Assembly (NCBI GenBank): GCA_963781595.1
Contig: CAWAGG010000006.1
Span: 1,426,001 to 1,490,000, forward strand
Source of the DNA: JBEDUK01 sp963781595
GTDB lineage: Bacteria; Actinomycetota; UBA4738
DNA length: 64,000 bases
Direction of reading: 5' to 3'
How positions within the stretch are numbered: position 1 is the stretch's first letter; each line of letters starts with the position of its first letter. The notes under the pieces are model-generated. The model was not told the DNA's origin and ran no database searches. It worked only from the letters and a program-made list of their open reading frames with translations. A program made the translations under genes and the position numbers. Shown here piece after piece: positions 1 through 9,087 of the stretch.

Positions 1-1
1 G

Positions 2-1132
2 GCGGCTCGAACCAGGGTCGCCCTGTACCTCGCGCTCACGATGCTGCCGCTCGCGGCGGCGGCGCCCCTGCTCGTTCCGGCCCTCGACAGCGGCCGGTTC
101 CGGCGTTCGCTCTCGTTCGGAGCGAACCTCGGCCGCGCGGGGCTGGCGGCCTACGGCGCTTCCGTCCTCGACTCGCTGGTGCTGTTCCCCGTCGTCTTCG
201 GCGCGCTCATGCTGGGTCGCGTACAGGCGCTCACGCGCACGGGGCTCGTGTCCGCGTACGCGACCGGCGAACGTGGGCTCGTCGCCGCGAACGCCCGTCT
301 CGGCCGGCTCACGGCGATCGCGGCATTCGTGGCCGCGATCCCCGGCATCCCGTTGCTCAAGCTCGGAGGCGCCGGACCCGTCCTCTACCTCAGTGCCGCG
401 CTCTACGGCTCGGCGGCGGCCCTGACGGTTCGGCTCGCGCACCCGGAACAGGTCGCGGCATCTCGGACCGAGCCAGAGCACGACCCACCCTCCGACGAGC
501 GGGCGCGCGGGGCCAGCCCTCCCGTCGACGTCGATGGTCGCCGCGGCCGGATCCCGTCGCTGTCGGCGCCGGCGATCGGGACCGGAGGGCTCCGCGGCGC
601 ACAAGGGTTCCTCCTGTTCCTGTTCGCGTTCGCGCTGCGAGCCGCCCACGCGCCCGCGTGGTGGTACGGCGTCGTGCTGGGGGCAGCGGTCGCGGGGACG
701 TTCCTGGGCGACGTGATCGCGCCGGCGCTCCGGTCCCGCGCGCGCGGGGAGGCGATCGTGTTCGGCTCCCTGGTCGCGTCGGGTCTGGCCGCGGCGCTGG
801 CGGCCACACGGCCTTCCCTCAGCACGCTCGCGGTGCTCTCCGCCGTCTCCGGCGGCGCGACGGAGGTGGGGAGGCTCTCCTTCCAGAGCCTGATGCAGGC
901 GCGGACGCCGACGGGACGGCAGGGCCGCGTCTACGTCCGCTACGAGATCTCGTTCCAGGTCGCGTGGATCTTCGGTGCGTTCATCCCGGCGATGCTGCCG
1001 ATCGGCCTGCGCGCCGGGACGATCCTGCTCGCCCTCGCGTACGGCGTCCTCGCGGTGCTCTACGTGGTCGTGGTCGTGAGGGGCGCCGGCTCCGCCTCGC
1101 CGCCGACGTCGAGCGGTTCGGCGTCCTCCTGA
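2..1132 (+). CDS. MFS-type membrane transporter, 5' end cut by window edge
   Basis: The reading frame is open to the left edge, so the N-terminus is missing; about 376 residues are visible. The protein is a run of hydrophobic helices with a hydrophilic middle loop rich in Pro, Asp and Arg (about residues 155-190), then six further hydrophobic stretches, as in the second half of a major facilitator protein. The C-terminus is a short Gly/Ser/Pro tail. The substrate cannot be inferred. The last 73 nt overlap, tail to tail, the end of the convergent YfhO-like gene. Family assignment rests on topology more than on a signature motif. Confidence 0.6.
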   Translation, partial: AARTRVALYLALTMLPLAAAAPLLVPALDSGRFRRSLSFGANLGRAGLAAYGASVLDSLVLFPVVFGALMLGRVQALTRTGLVSAYATGERGLVAANARLGRLTAIAAFVAAIPGIPLLKLGGAGPVLYLSAALYGSAAALTVRLAHPEQVAASRTEPEHDPPSDERARGASPPVDVDGRRGRIPSLSAPAIGTGGLRGAQGFLLFLFAFALRAAHAPAWWYGVVLGAAVAGTFLGDVIAPALRSRARGEAIVFGSLVASGLAAALAATRPSLSTLAVLSAVSGGATEVGRLSFQSLMQARTPTGRQGRVYVRYEISFQVAWIFGAFIPAMLPIGLRAGTILLALAYGVLAVLYVVVVVRGAGSASPPTSSGSASS

Positions 1133-3600
1133 GCCGAGCGTTCGCGTTCCCGTCTCCAGAGCCACGCGATCACGAGAAGCAGCAGCGTCCACCCGACCGC
1201 GCTGACCACCAGGCCCGCGCCGATCGCGGGATCCCGGTAGGTCAGCTCAACGGTGTGCGTCCCCGCGGGCAGGGGCAGGCCCTGCATCAGGTAGTCGGCG
1301 ACCTGGATCCGGATCGGCGCCGGGCGACCGTCGATCGTCGCTTCCCAGCCCTGGTCGTACACGTTGCGGACGACGAGCCAGCCCGGCGCCGAGAGCGTGG
1401 CGTTCACCACCGCGTGTTCGGCGTCGATCTGCCGGTACGTCGCGGTCCCGGTGCCGACGCCCGTGCCCCAGACCTTGCCCCGTCGGGGCGCGCGTTCGAT
1501 CACGACCGTGCGCGCCGGGTCGAACGACGGCCGTAGCACGGTGCGCAAGCTCGCGGACGGCGGCACGAGCCGTTCGTCGAACACGATCGATGCGCGCGGC
1601 TCGGTCCACGGGAGGCGCCAGAGGGTGAACCCGCCCTCGTGGGCGACCGCCTCCGGCTGCACCTCGACGCACGGGTGGTACGCGACGTCGCATCCGGCGA
1701 GCAGGTCGGGCGGTGGGGGACCGGGCGGACCCTGCTTCGTCGGCGCGATCACCCACTCGACGCCGAACAGCCGCGACACCGCGGGGTTCGCCGACTGGAA
1801 CGTGGCCGAGTTGAAGAAGATCGGGACCGTGTTCGCGGCGCGCGAGAGCCGCCAGTACCGGTCGAGCTGGATCGGCGAGTAGCCCTGGATCTCGTCGAGG
1901 CCGAACAGGATCGACCGCCCGTTCTCGTACGCGGGCCACAGCTGCGCCGTCTGATGCGACAGGAACCCACGGCTCGAGCGCTTCGCGATCCGTTCGTCGA
2001 AGGAGAAGTACCGCTGGGAGGATCCACTGTCCGCGATCAGGGCACGGCCGATCGCGCCGGGGGTGAGGTACGCGTCGGGGTCCACGTTCGGATGGTGCAG
2101 CGGCGCGAACGCGGGCCCCAGGCCCGGGTCATAGATGAGCGTGAGGCCCTGTGCCCGGGTCACTGGCGGCGGGCCGAACTGCCCGACCACCGCGAGCGTC
2201 GTCAGCTCCAGGGCCACCAGGCCGACGAGGGCGGGCGCGGCCCATGCGCGGCCTCTCGCCGCGAGGTACAGGAGCGGGACCCCGACCGCCGCCCCCACGA
2301 CGAACCCGAGGTACCGGCCGAACAGCGCCCCGGCGACCAGTGGCCCGATCACGAACACGACGAACCCGGGCGCCAGCCACCAGAGCCTCCGGGTCGCGGC
2401 GCTCCGGTCGCCGACGCCCATGTCCAGCCACGCCTGCAGGCCGTACCCGGCCAGGATCGTGAACGCGAGCAGCACGAGATAGCGGAACCGGGACGGGTCG
2501 CGCAGCCACAGCTCGCCGATGCCGAGCGAGAGCGCGAGCCGTCGGACATGAACGGCCGCGATCAGGCGGTCGAGGTTCAACATCCAACCGACGGCCGCGA
2601 GCGCGCCGAACGCGACCGCGGGCCAGCGGAACCGCCGGGAGGCGAACGCGACCGGGATCAGCAGCACGGCGACCGCGCCGATGTAGCCGCCCAGGCCGCG
2701 AGCGAACGCCGTCGGCCACCAGGGCCCGAGTCCGTGGGTCGCGAGCGGGGGCTGCGCGTACGGCCCAGACGACAGCCGGTTCGTCAGGGCGCCGAGCGTC
2801 CGGTAGCCGAGCCCGATCGATGTCCGCGGGATCAGGTCGATCCGCGGGAGCCACGCGCCGGCCGAGAGCACGACGAGCGTGGGGATCAGCACGACCGCGA
2901 GGATCGCCGCGCTCGCGAGCGTACGTTCGCGCCGGCGGATCTGCTCGACCGTGCGCGCGAGGAGGTACACGCCCGTCACCGCGGTCCCGATCAGCAGGCC
3001 GTCGGTCAGGTGCGCCGCCGCGATCTGCGTCCACGCGAACGCGGTGAACGCGAGCCAGCCCGTGACCTGCAGGGGACGCTTCGCCCGGACCAGCGCGGAC
3101 GCGCCGGCGAGCGTCATCGCCGTCCAGGCCAGCGTCCCGGCGAACGGCATCGACAGGACGGCCGAGGAGCCGGAGATCGCGAGCGCGAGCGTGAGCCCGC
3201 CGAACGTCGAGGCCGGCCGGCCGAGGCCCTCGTGACGGAGGAACCAGTAGAGGCCGAGTCCTGCCAGGATCGGCTGGGTGACGATGAACCACTCCATCGC
3301 CCGCGCGGCCGGCAGGACCGAGAACAGCAGCATCGCCGGCAGGTACAGCCACCCGGACTGCGGATCCGAGGCGAACGGAACGCCGCCGAACTGGTTCGGC
3401 AACCAGGTCGGGACGTGGCCGGCCCGAAGCGCGTCGCCCAGGAAGCTCCACCTCGGGAGCCAGAAGGCCATGATGTCGACCTGCTGGTTCGACAGTCGAT
3501 CGCCCAGCCAGAAGCCGTTCAGCACGACGAGGACACAGATGACGATCAGCAGCGGTCCGGCGAAGCGCGCGACGCTGGGCGATCGGACGAACCGCGGGCG
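1060..3600 (-). CDS. YfhO-like multispanning membrane protein
   Basis: About 845 residues: an N-terminal helix, then ten or more hydrophobic helices over the first 550 residues, then a large C-terminal extracytoplasmic domain. Near the C-terminus is the block YDQGWEATIDGRPAPI, which resembles the GW..-vDG signature of YfhO/DUF6541-type proteins, thought to help lipid-linked sugar transfer to surface polymers. It directly follows the glycosyltransferase-methyltransferase gene on the same strand, so a shared role in cell-surface glycosylation is likely. The frame runs open into the upstream gene and no ATG, GTG or TTG lies near the expected start, so the upstream boundary is uncertain. Its 3' end overlaps the convergent transporter gene. 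Confidence 0.75.
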   Translation of the reverse strand, partial: RPRFVRSPSVARFAGPLLIVICVLVVLNGFWLGDRLSNQQVDIMAFWLPRWSFLGDALRAGHVPTWLPNQFGGVPFASDPQSGWLYLPAMLLFSVLPAARAMEWFIVTQPILAGLGLYWFLRHEGLGRPASTFGGLTLALAISGSSAVLSMPFAGTLAWTAMTLAGASALVRAKRPLQVTGWLAFTAFAWTQIAAAHLTDGLLIGTAVTGVYLLARTVEQIRRRERTLASAAILAVVLIPTLVVLSAGAWLPRIDLIPRTSIGLGYRTLGALTNRLSSGPYAQPPLATHGLGPWWPTAFARGLGGYIGAVAVLLIPVAFASRRFRWPAVAFGALAAVGWMLNLDRLIAAVHVRRLALSLGIGELWLRDPSRFRYLVLLAFTILAGYGLQAWLDMGVGDRSAATRRLWWLAPGFVVFVIGPLVAGALFGRYLGFVVGAAVGVPLLYLAARGRAWAAPALVGLVALELTTLAVVGQFGPPPVTRAQGLTLIYDPGLGPAFAPLHHPNVDPDAYLTPGAIGRALIADSGSSQRYFSFDERIAKRSSRGFLSHQTAQLWPAYENGRSILFGLDEIQGYSPIQLDRYWRLSRAANTVPIFFNSATFQSANPAVSRLFGVEWVIAPTKQGPPGPPPPDLLAGCDVAYHPCVEVQPEAVAHEGGFTLWRLPWTEPRASIVFDERLVPPSASLRTVLRPSFDPARTVVIERAPRRGKVWGTGVGTGTATYRQIDAEHAVVNATLSAPGWLVVRNVYDQGWEATIDGRPAPIRIQVADYLMQGLPLPAGTHTVELTYRDPAIGAGLVVSAVGWTLLLLVIAWLWRRERERSAQEDAEPLDVGGEAEPAPLTTTTT

Positions 3601-3614
3601 CGGCGACGGGGCGG

Positions 3615-4960
3615 TCAGGCGTGGGACCCCGTGACGCGGAGCATGGGCGTGCCGGCGCCGACGGTCGCGGGTTTCATCGCCTTGAAGATCATCTCGGACG
3701 CGCCGACGTACTGCAGGTCGAGCACCGTCAGGCCTAGGCGTTCGATCTCCGCGCGCAGCGACGGGCTCGTGTACCGGTTGATGTGCTCGGTCGCGTAGCC
3801 CTGCGGGAAGACCTTCTTGTACGCGCCCTCGAGTGCCCGCCAGATCCAGCGCCCGTAGTCGGGCGTGCCGAGGACGAGCATGCCGCCGGGAGCAAGCACG
3901 CGAACCATGTCGGCCAGCGAGATGTCCTCTCGCGCGATGTGCTCGATCACCTCCGAGCAGATCACGCAGTCGAACGTCTCGTCGGGGAACGGCAGGTCCA
4001 TCAGCGACGCCTGGACCAGTTGACGGCCCGGTGCCCGTAGCCACCGGAGCTTCCGCAGCTGCATGTCCATGCCCGACCGCCTGCGGCAGCGACTGCACGA
4101 TGCGGCTCGAGCCGCAGCCGATGTCGAGGATCCGCGTCGAGCCATCGACCATCCCCCGGATCACGCGGAACCTCGCGCGCTGCCAGTAGCGCTGGAGCGG
4201 GATCCAGGAGTCGAACGCCCGGTGGTCGTAGTCGGCCGACTTGACGGAGTTGCGCAGCGAGAACATCCGGCCGAACGTCCGCAGGTAGCCGGCGCCCAGC
4301 TCGGCGAACCGGCCGCTCGTCCAGCGCCGTGACTGTGGGTAGTACAGCGGAACCTCCTGGATCCGCCAGCCCTGGGCGAACGCCTTCGCGATCAGGACCT
4401 CCTGGAGCGAGTCCAGTCCCGTCGCGTTCACGGGTCCGATGTCGTCGAGGACCCTCCGCCGGTACATGCGGAACCCGCTCGAGAGGTCGCGGTAGGGGAG
4501 GGCCAGCGCCGAACGGTAGATGCTATTCAGCATCCGGCTGGCGATCCGCCGCGACAGCGGCATCGCGGCGTACGCACCGGCCACGTACCGGGAGGCGATC
4601 AGCACGTCGGCTGCGCTGCGGCTCAGCCACAGCGTTCGGACGAACTCGGGATGGTGCGAGTAGTCGGCGTCCATCGTCACGATCCAGTCGCCCGCGCGCT
4701 GCCGCCAGACCGGCGTTCAGCGCCGAACCGTAGCCGTCATGGGCCGGGGCGACGACCCGCGCGCCGGAGCGCTCGACGAGCGGTTCGACGGGATCGCCCG
4801 CGGGGAGGACGACGACGACCTCGGAAGCCGTGGGCAGCGACCGGAGCGCGCGCGAGAGGCGGGGGAGCAACCGACCGAGGTTGTGCTCGTCGTTCCACAC
4901 GGGGATGACGACGGACAGGTCGGGTCGGGCGCCCGCGGCCGAGGGGGTCGGTTCGCTCAC
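3615..4960 (-). CDS. Family 2 glycosyltransferase fused to a SAM methyltransferase (two frameshifts)
   Basis: The N-terminal half is a GT-A glycosyltransferase (LSVVIPVWNDE near the start, the metal-binding region TMDADYSHHP, then DLSSGFRMY), like polyprenyl-phosphate mannosyl/glucosyl transferases. The C-terminal half is a class I methyltransferase with the SAM loop ILDIGCGSSR and CSEVIEHI. Two single extra bases break the frame: one near 4699 before the GAC codon of RG-DWIVTMDADY, one near 4081 before the ATG of VG-MDMQLRK. With both removed, the length is a clean 448 codons including the stop. The GTG start at 4960 has a -10 box nine bases upstream and no Shine-Dalgarno site. Probably acts at the membrane with the downstream YfhO-like protein. 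Confidence 0.8.
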
Positions 4961-4969
4961 GATCGGCCG

Positions 4970-4975
4970 ATGATA
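4970..4975 (-). promoter_or_regulatory. -10 box (TATCAT) of the glycosyltransferase gene, leaderless type
   Basis: TATCAT on the minus strand ends nine bases before the GTG start at 4960, leaving room only for a transcript beginning at or next to the start codon. No purine-rich ribosome site precedes the start. Confidence 0.5.
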
Positions 4976-5107
4976 CCGAGCGGCGGTGCGGGGTTCCGCG
5001 TGCGGTCACAGCATCCCCACATCCCGTAGGCAGGGGTGTCGCGCCGCCAGCGACCGCTCCCCGCGGGGTGCCTGATGTCGGTTCCCGACTTCCGCAGGTT
5101 CGTTTGC

Positions 5108-5113
5108 TACCAT
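5108..5113 (+). promoter_or_regulatory. Possible -10 box (TACCAT) upstream of ftsE
   Basis: TACCAT, preceded by TTTGC, lies about 60 bases before the ftsE start. No convincing -35 box is visible, so this is a weak call. The 211-base gap between the divergent glycosyltransferase and ftsE (4961-5171) holds nothing else I can name. Confidence 0.35.
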
Positions 5114-5171
5114 CGGGCCTCGGACCACCCCGTCTGGGATCCCTCCTCATCATGCTGCGGAGCGTCGTCTC

Positions 5172-5864
5172 ATGATCAAGTTGGATGGTGTCAGCAAGGT
5201 CGTACAGGCGAAGACGTCATCGCGCTGCACGACGTCTCCGTCGAGGTCACAAGGGCGAGTTCGTCTTCATCGTCGGCCCGTCAGGCTCGGGCAAGTCCAC
5301 GCTGATCAAGCTGCTGCTCCGCGAGGAAGAACCGTCGCAGGGGCAGATCTTCGTCGCGGGCAAGAACATCGGCCAGCTCTCGAACGTGGAAGGTTCCGTA
5401 CCTGCGCCGGAACGTGGGCACCGTGTTCCAGGACTTCAAGCTCCTGCCGCGACAAGACCGTGTTCGAACAACGTGGCCTTCGCGCTCGAGGTGATCGGCA
5501 AGCCGAAGCACGTGATCAACTCGCGCGTGCCGGAGATCCTGGACCTGGTCGGCCTCGGGGACCGGATGCAGCAACTACCCGAACGAGCTGTCCGGCGGCG
5601 AGCAGCAGCGCGTTGTCGATCGCCAGGGCGTTCGTCAACCGGCCGCTGATCCTGCTCGCCGACGAGCCCACGGGGAACCTCGACCCCGCGACCTCGGTGG
5701 ACATCATGAAGCTGCTCGACCGGATCAACCGGCTGGGTACCACGGTCATCATGGCGACGCACGACAACGCGATCGTCGACGCCATGCGCCGGCGGGTCAT
5801 CGAGCTGGACGACGGCAAGCTGATCCGTGACCAGGCCCGCGGGGTCTACGGGTATGGCGCGTAG
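5172..5864 (+). CDS. ftsE: Cell-division ABC ATPase FtsE (multiple frameshifts)
   Basis: ATPase that works with FtsX at the division site to control peptidoglycan hydrolysis. Walker A (GPSGSGKST), signature LSGGEQQR and Walker B (LILLADEPT) are all readable, as is the FtsE block VGTVFQDFKLL, but in three frames. Single extra bases sit before codons for K (VKVPYLRR), D (LLP-DKTVFE), N (FE-NVAF), Y (QQ-YPNELSGG) and S (QQRV-SIARA), plus two or three more close to the start. Removing them restores about 229 residues, the normal FtsE length. Apart from the shifts no conserved residue is lost, so the damage is recent or technical. The gene overlaps ftsX by 11 bases. Confidence 0.85.
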   Translation: MIKLDGVSKVVQAKTSSRCTTSPSRSQGRVRLHRRPVRLGQVHADQAAAPRGRTVAGADLRRGQEHRPALERGRFRTCAGTWAPCSRTSSSCRDKTVFEQRGLRARGDRQAEARDQLARAGDPGPGRPRGPDAATTRTSCPAASSSALSIARAFVNRPLILLADEPTGNLDPATSVDIMKLLDRINRLGTTVIMATHDNAIVDAMRRRVIELDDGKLIRDQARGVYGYGA

Positions 5865-6747
5865 GGTCGGACTACTACTTCCGCGAGACGTTCACCGCGC
5901 ATCCGGCGGAACGGACTGGTGGCCTTCGCGGCCGTCTCGACGGCGTTCATCGCCCTGTTCCTGGCCGGGTGTCGCGCTGCTGGTCCAGCCAGGAGTTCAA
6001 CCTGCTCGTCGGACCAGTTCGAGGCGAACGTCGAGGTCTCGGTCTTCCTGCTCGAACAACGTCAGCCTCGATCAGCAGACGCACCTGCAGCGGACGCTGC
6101 TCAGTCGATGCCCGAGGTCGACACGGTCGCGCTACGAGTCGAAGGAGGAGGCGTACCAGCGGTTCCTCCGGCTCTTCCACAACCAACCCGACCTGATCCA
6201 GAACGTCTCGCCCGGACGCATTGCCGGCGTCGTTCCGGGTGAAGCTGAAGGATCCGACGAAATTCGCCGTCGTGCGCGGCGCGGCTCGTCGGTGAGCCGG
6301 GGATCGACCAGATCATGGACCTGAAGGACTTCTACAATCGGCTGTTCGCGCGTGACGAACGTGTTCAAGTTGGGCGGGTTCGTGCTGGCCCTCGATCATG
6401 TTGGTCTCGTCGGCGGCGCTGATCGGCAACACGGTCCGTATGGCCGTGTTCGACCGGCGGCAAGGAGATCGGCATCATGCGGCTCGTCGGCGCGACGAAC
6501 TGGCGGATCCGATTACCGTTCCTGTTCGAGGGCCTGATCGAAGGGCTCCTCGGCGCGACCTTCGCGATCCTGGCGCTGTTCATCGTGGAGGCGGTTGTTC
6601 ATCGAACCGCTCGGGCATCAGCTGACGTTCCTGGCCCTGATCGACTCGCGAGATGTGTTGCTCTGCATCCCGCTCCTGATGACCGCGGCCGTCGTCGTCT
6701 CGCTCACGGCCGGCTTCATCGCCATCAGCCGCTGGCTCGAGGTCTGA
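5854..6747 (+). CDS. ftsX: Cell-division permease FtsX (about 14 frameshifts)
   Basis: Integral membrane partner of FtsE: a short cytoplasmic start, one helix, a large extracytoplasmic domain and three C-terminal helices. Reading across frames gives GYYFRETFTA, VEVSVFLLENVS, YESKEEAYQRF, PDALPASFRVKLKDP, DRRKEIGIMRLVGATNW and a final helix ending SRWLEV. About 13 single extra bases (for instance at 5872, 5900, 6057, 6132, 6350, 6396 and 6463) and one two-base codon near 6105 break it. The repaired length is about 293 residues, normal for actinobacterial FtsX. Each resolvable insertion lies between codons. smpB follows 15 bases later, a typical actinobacterial order. Confidence 0.85.
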
Positions 6748-6762
6748 AAGGCCGGATCCGGC

Positions 6763-7266
6763 GTGCCATCGGGTGCGGCCGGCTCCGGCTCCGGTCCCGG
6801 CGCCGATCGGACCGTCGCGACGAACCGCCGCGCGCGTCACGACTACGCGATCGAAGAGACGTTCGAGGCCGGCATGGTCCTGAGCGGCCCCGAGGTAAAG
6901 TCGCTCCGCGGCGGACGGGCGTCGCTCGCCGACGCATACGCCCGGGTCCGGGACGGCGAGCTGTGGGTCGAGAACCTCCACATCCCCCCCTACGCGATGG
7001 CGGACGCGCGCCGCCGCTACGACCCGATGCGGCCCCGCAAGCTGCTGCTGCATCGTCGTCAGATCGAGCGCCTGATCGGCAAGACCGCCGAGAAGGGCCT
7101 CACGCTCGTTCCCCTGAAGATCTACTTCACCCGCGGCATCGCGAAGATGGAGCTGGGGCTCGGGCGCGGCAGGCGTCGGTTCGAGAAGCGCGACGCGATC
7201 GCCGAGCGGGAATACCGACGCGACGTCGAACGCTCGCTGGTGGCGCGCCAGCGCGGCGAGTCGTAG
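6763..7266 (+). CDS. smpB: SsrA-binding protein SmpB
   Basis: SmpB binds tmRNA and delivers it to stalled ribosomes for trans-translation. The 167-residue protein carries the family blocks NRRARHDYAIEETFEAG, GPEVKSLR, ENLHIPPY and KIYFTRGIAKMELGLGRGR, then a basic C-terminal tail, which is the part that becomes helical in the decoding site. Start is GTG, giving a short low-complexity Gly/Ser/Ala leader before the conserved core; a downstream in-frame start at the core is possible. Its RNA partner, ssrA, is encoded 1.8 kb downstream on the same strand. No frameshifts, in contrast with ftsE/ftsX just upstream. Confidence 0.96.
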   Translation: MPSGAAGSGSGPGADRTVATNRRARHDYAIEETFEAGMVLSGPEVKSLRGGRASLADAYARVRDGELWVENLHIPPYAMADARRRYDPMRPRKLLLHRRQIERLIGKTAEKGLTLVPLKIYFTRGIAKMELGLGRGRRRFEKRDAIAEREYRRDVERSLVARQRGES

Positions 7267-7314
7267 CCGCGATCCGGCACCCACCCTGGTTCGAACCGCG
7301 CGGCCGGGTGGGGC

Positions 7315-8532
7315 ATGCTGGTGGCCGTGAAGCCGTTCGACGAACACGACCTCGCCGTCAAGGCCGGTACCCACGTGGAGGCGATCCAGCGCCTCGCGGG
7401 GCTCGGTCTGTTGGAGACGGCCGGATCCGAGGCGGAGGCCGATCGCCTGGCGCTTCGTGCGCGCGTGATCCTGCAGCTCGAGTCCTCCGGGATCCCGCTC
7501 GACGACTTGGCGCGTGCGCTCGCCGACGGGAGCCTGGCGCTCGACTTCATCGACGGCCAGTTCTCGGGCCTGGTGCCGATGCGCGAGGAGACGCACGCCG
7601 AGTTGTTCGGCAGGCTCGGGCTGACCGAGGAGGAGGGCGACGAGCTCTTGCGCACGCTCGGCCTCCCGGTCGTGCCGGGCGACGAGCCGGTGCGCGAGGA
7701 CGACGCGGAGTACGTCGAGATCTACGTGCGGATGATCGGCATCGGCGTCCCGGCCGAGCCGTTGCGACGCCTGGCGCGCGCCTACGCGGACCTGCTGCGT
7801 CGTGTCGTCGGCGTCGAGTGGGAGTTCTGGCGCGAGGCGATCGAGCGCCCCGTGCTGGCGCAGGGCGGGACGTACCGGGAGATGTTCCGCAGGACGGCGT
7901 CGATAGCCGCGCAGCTGAACGATACGGGCGAACGCCTCCTGCTCCTGATCCACAACCGGTTCCTCGAGCAGCAGACGTTCCAGAACGTCGCCGAGAACCT
8001 CGAGATGGCGATGGAGCAGGCGGGCATCCACCGCCGCGCCGACCGCGTGGATCCGGCGATCGCGTTCCTCGATCTCTCCGGTTTCACCCGGATGACCGAG
8101 GAGGCCGGCGACGAGGCCGCGGCGCTGGAGGCCGACCGGCTCGCGCAGCTCGTCCGGGCAGCGGCCGCGTCGAACGGTGGGGGCGTGGTCAAGCTCCTTG
8201 GCGACGGCGCGATGCTCCATTTCGTCACGCCTGCCGACGCCGTGCGGTGCGGGCTCGAGCTGGTCGACGCGGTCCCGGAAGCGAACCTGCCACCGGCGCG
8301 GGTCGGCGTGGACGCGGGCCCGCTGATCCGGCGCGACGGCGACTTCTACGGTCGAACGGTCAACGTCGCGGCCCGGCTCACCGACTACGCGCGGCCCCGG
8401 GAGGTCCTCGTGACGGCGTCGGTGGTGCACGTGGCCGCGTCGGCGGCCGACGTGACGTTCACGGAGATCGGGCCGGTCACACTCAAGGGTGTCGCCGAGC
8501 CCGTCCCGATCTGGTCCGCCGCGCGCCGCTGA
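7315..8532 (+). CDS. Class III adenylate/guanylate cyclase with N-terminal regulatory region
   Basis: About 405 residues. The C-terminal 165 residues form a class III nucleotide cyclase domain: first metal Asp in IAFLDLSGFTRM, second in VKLLGDGAML, and the FYGRTVNVAARL block holding the transition-state Asn/Arg pair. The first 240 residues are helical and begin with a section resembling a MerR-like winged helix (AGTHVEAIQRLAGLGLL), so the protein may sense a signal or bind DNA, as in other actinobacterial cyclases with that front end. The start could be ATG 7315 or GTG 7327. It lies between smpB and ssrA but has no evident link to trans-translation. Confidence 0.85.
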   Translation: MLVAVKPFDEHDLAVKAGTHVEAIQRLAGLGLLETAGSEAEADRLALRARVILQLESSGIPLDDLARALADGSLALDFIDGQFSGLVPMREETHAELFGRLGLTEEEGDELLRTLGLPVVPGDEPVREDDAEYVEIYVRMIGIGVPAEPLRRLARAYADLLRRVVGVEWEFWREAIERPVLAQGGTYREMFRRTASIAAQLNDTGERLLLLIHNRFLEQQTFQNVAENLEMAMEQAGIHRRADRVDPAIAFLDLSGFTRMTEEAGDEAAALEADRLAQLVRAAAASNGGGVVKLLGDGAMLHFVTPADAVRCGLELVDAVPEANLPPARVGVDAGPLIRRDGDFYGRTVNVAARLTDYARPREVLVTASVVHVAASAADVTFTEIGPVTLKGVAEPVPIWSAARR

Positions 8533-8684
8533 GCGCCGTCAGCCCCACGTGTCGCCACACGCCGGTACCTCGATCGAACCCTGCCCGAGCGCATCCCGCC
8601 ATGTCGAACGCGTCGCGGCGTTTGACGTCGCGGCATCCGGTGCGGGAGGGTTCGGGCTCACGTTCCGACGAGAGGGAGGGGTTC

Positions 8685-9005
8685 ATGGCGAGGTACCTGC
8701 TCAACGTGTCGTACACGACGCAGGGTGTCCAGGGCGTCCTGAAGGAGGGCGGGTCCGGCCGAAGGGCGATGGTCGAGAATCTGCTGGGCGGCTTGGGCGG
8801 CACGGTCGAGGCGTTCTACTTCTGCTTCGGCGAGGACGACGTCATCGTGATCGCGGACGTGGCGGACAACACCACGGCGGCCGCGATCAGCATGACGGTC
8901 GGCGCTTCGGGCGCCGCGAGCGTCTCGACGACGCCCCTGCTGACCGCCGAGGAGATCGACGCCGCGTCGAAGATCTCCGTCGACTACCGCGCGCCCGGCG
9001 CGTGA
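8685..9005 (+). CDS. GYD-domain small protein
   Basis: A 106-residue protein with MARYLLNVSYTTQGVQGVLKEGG at the start and FGEDDVIVIADV in the middle, which matches the small alpha-beta barrel GYD family (PF08734 type), related to dimeric ferredoxin-like proteins. No function is known. The ATG is preceded by a good ribosome site (GAGAGGGAGG), unlike many genes here. The 150-base gap before it contains no gene that I can support. Confidence 0.8.
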   Translation: MARYLLNVSYTTQGVQGVLKEGGSGRRAMVENLLGGLGGTVEAFYFCFGEDDVIVIADVADNTTAAAISMTVGASGAASVSTTPLLTAEEIDAASKISVDYRAPGA

Positions 9006-9043
9006 TCGGAGCCGGCCGGGGCCGGTGCGTTTTCGGCTGCTCG

Positions 9044-9073
9044 ACCTGCCGGCCGTATACTCGGTCGGCAGGT
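9044..9073 (+). promoter_or_regulatory. ssrA promoter region with inverted repeat over the -10 box
   Basis: TATACT at 9056-9061 is the best -10 box in the area and lies about 27 bases before the mature 5' end of tmRNA, leaving a short leader for RNase P to remove. An 8-base inverted repeat, ACCTGCCG (9044-9051) and CGGCAGGT (9066-9073), flanks the box, so it could be an operator or form a hairpin. The -35 region is weak. Confidence 0.55.
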
Positions 9074-9087
9074 TGAGAACCGAATAT

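Noticed and set aside
5172..6747. Programmed ribosomal frameshifting as the explanation for the ftsEX frames
   Set aside because: About 20 events in 520 codons without any common slippery sequence or downstream structure are not credible as regulated shifts. Kept only as a remote alternative in the first finding.
6477..9005. An 842-codon plus-strand frame reading through ftsX, smpB and the cyclase into the GYD gene
   Set aside because: Only its two ends match real proteins (the FtsX C-terminal part and the GYD protein). The middle is out-of-frame sequence of smpB and the cyclase, so it is not a fusion.
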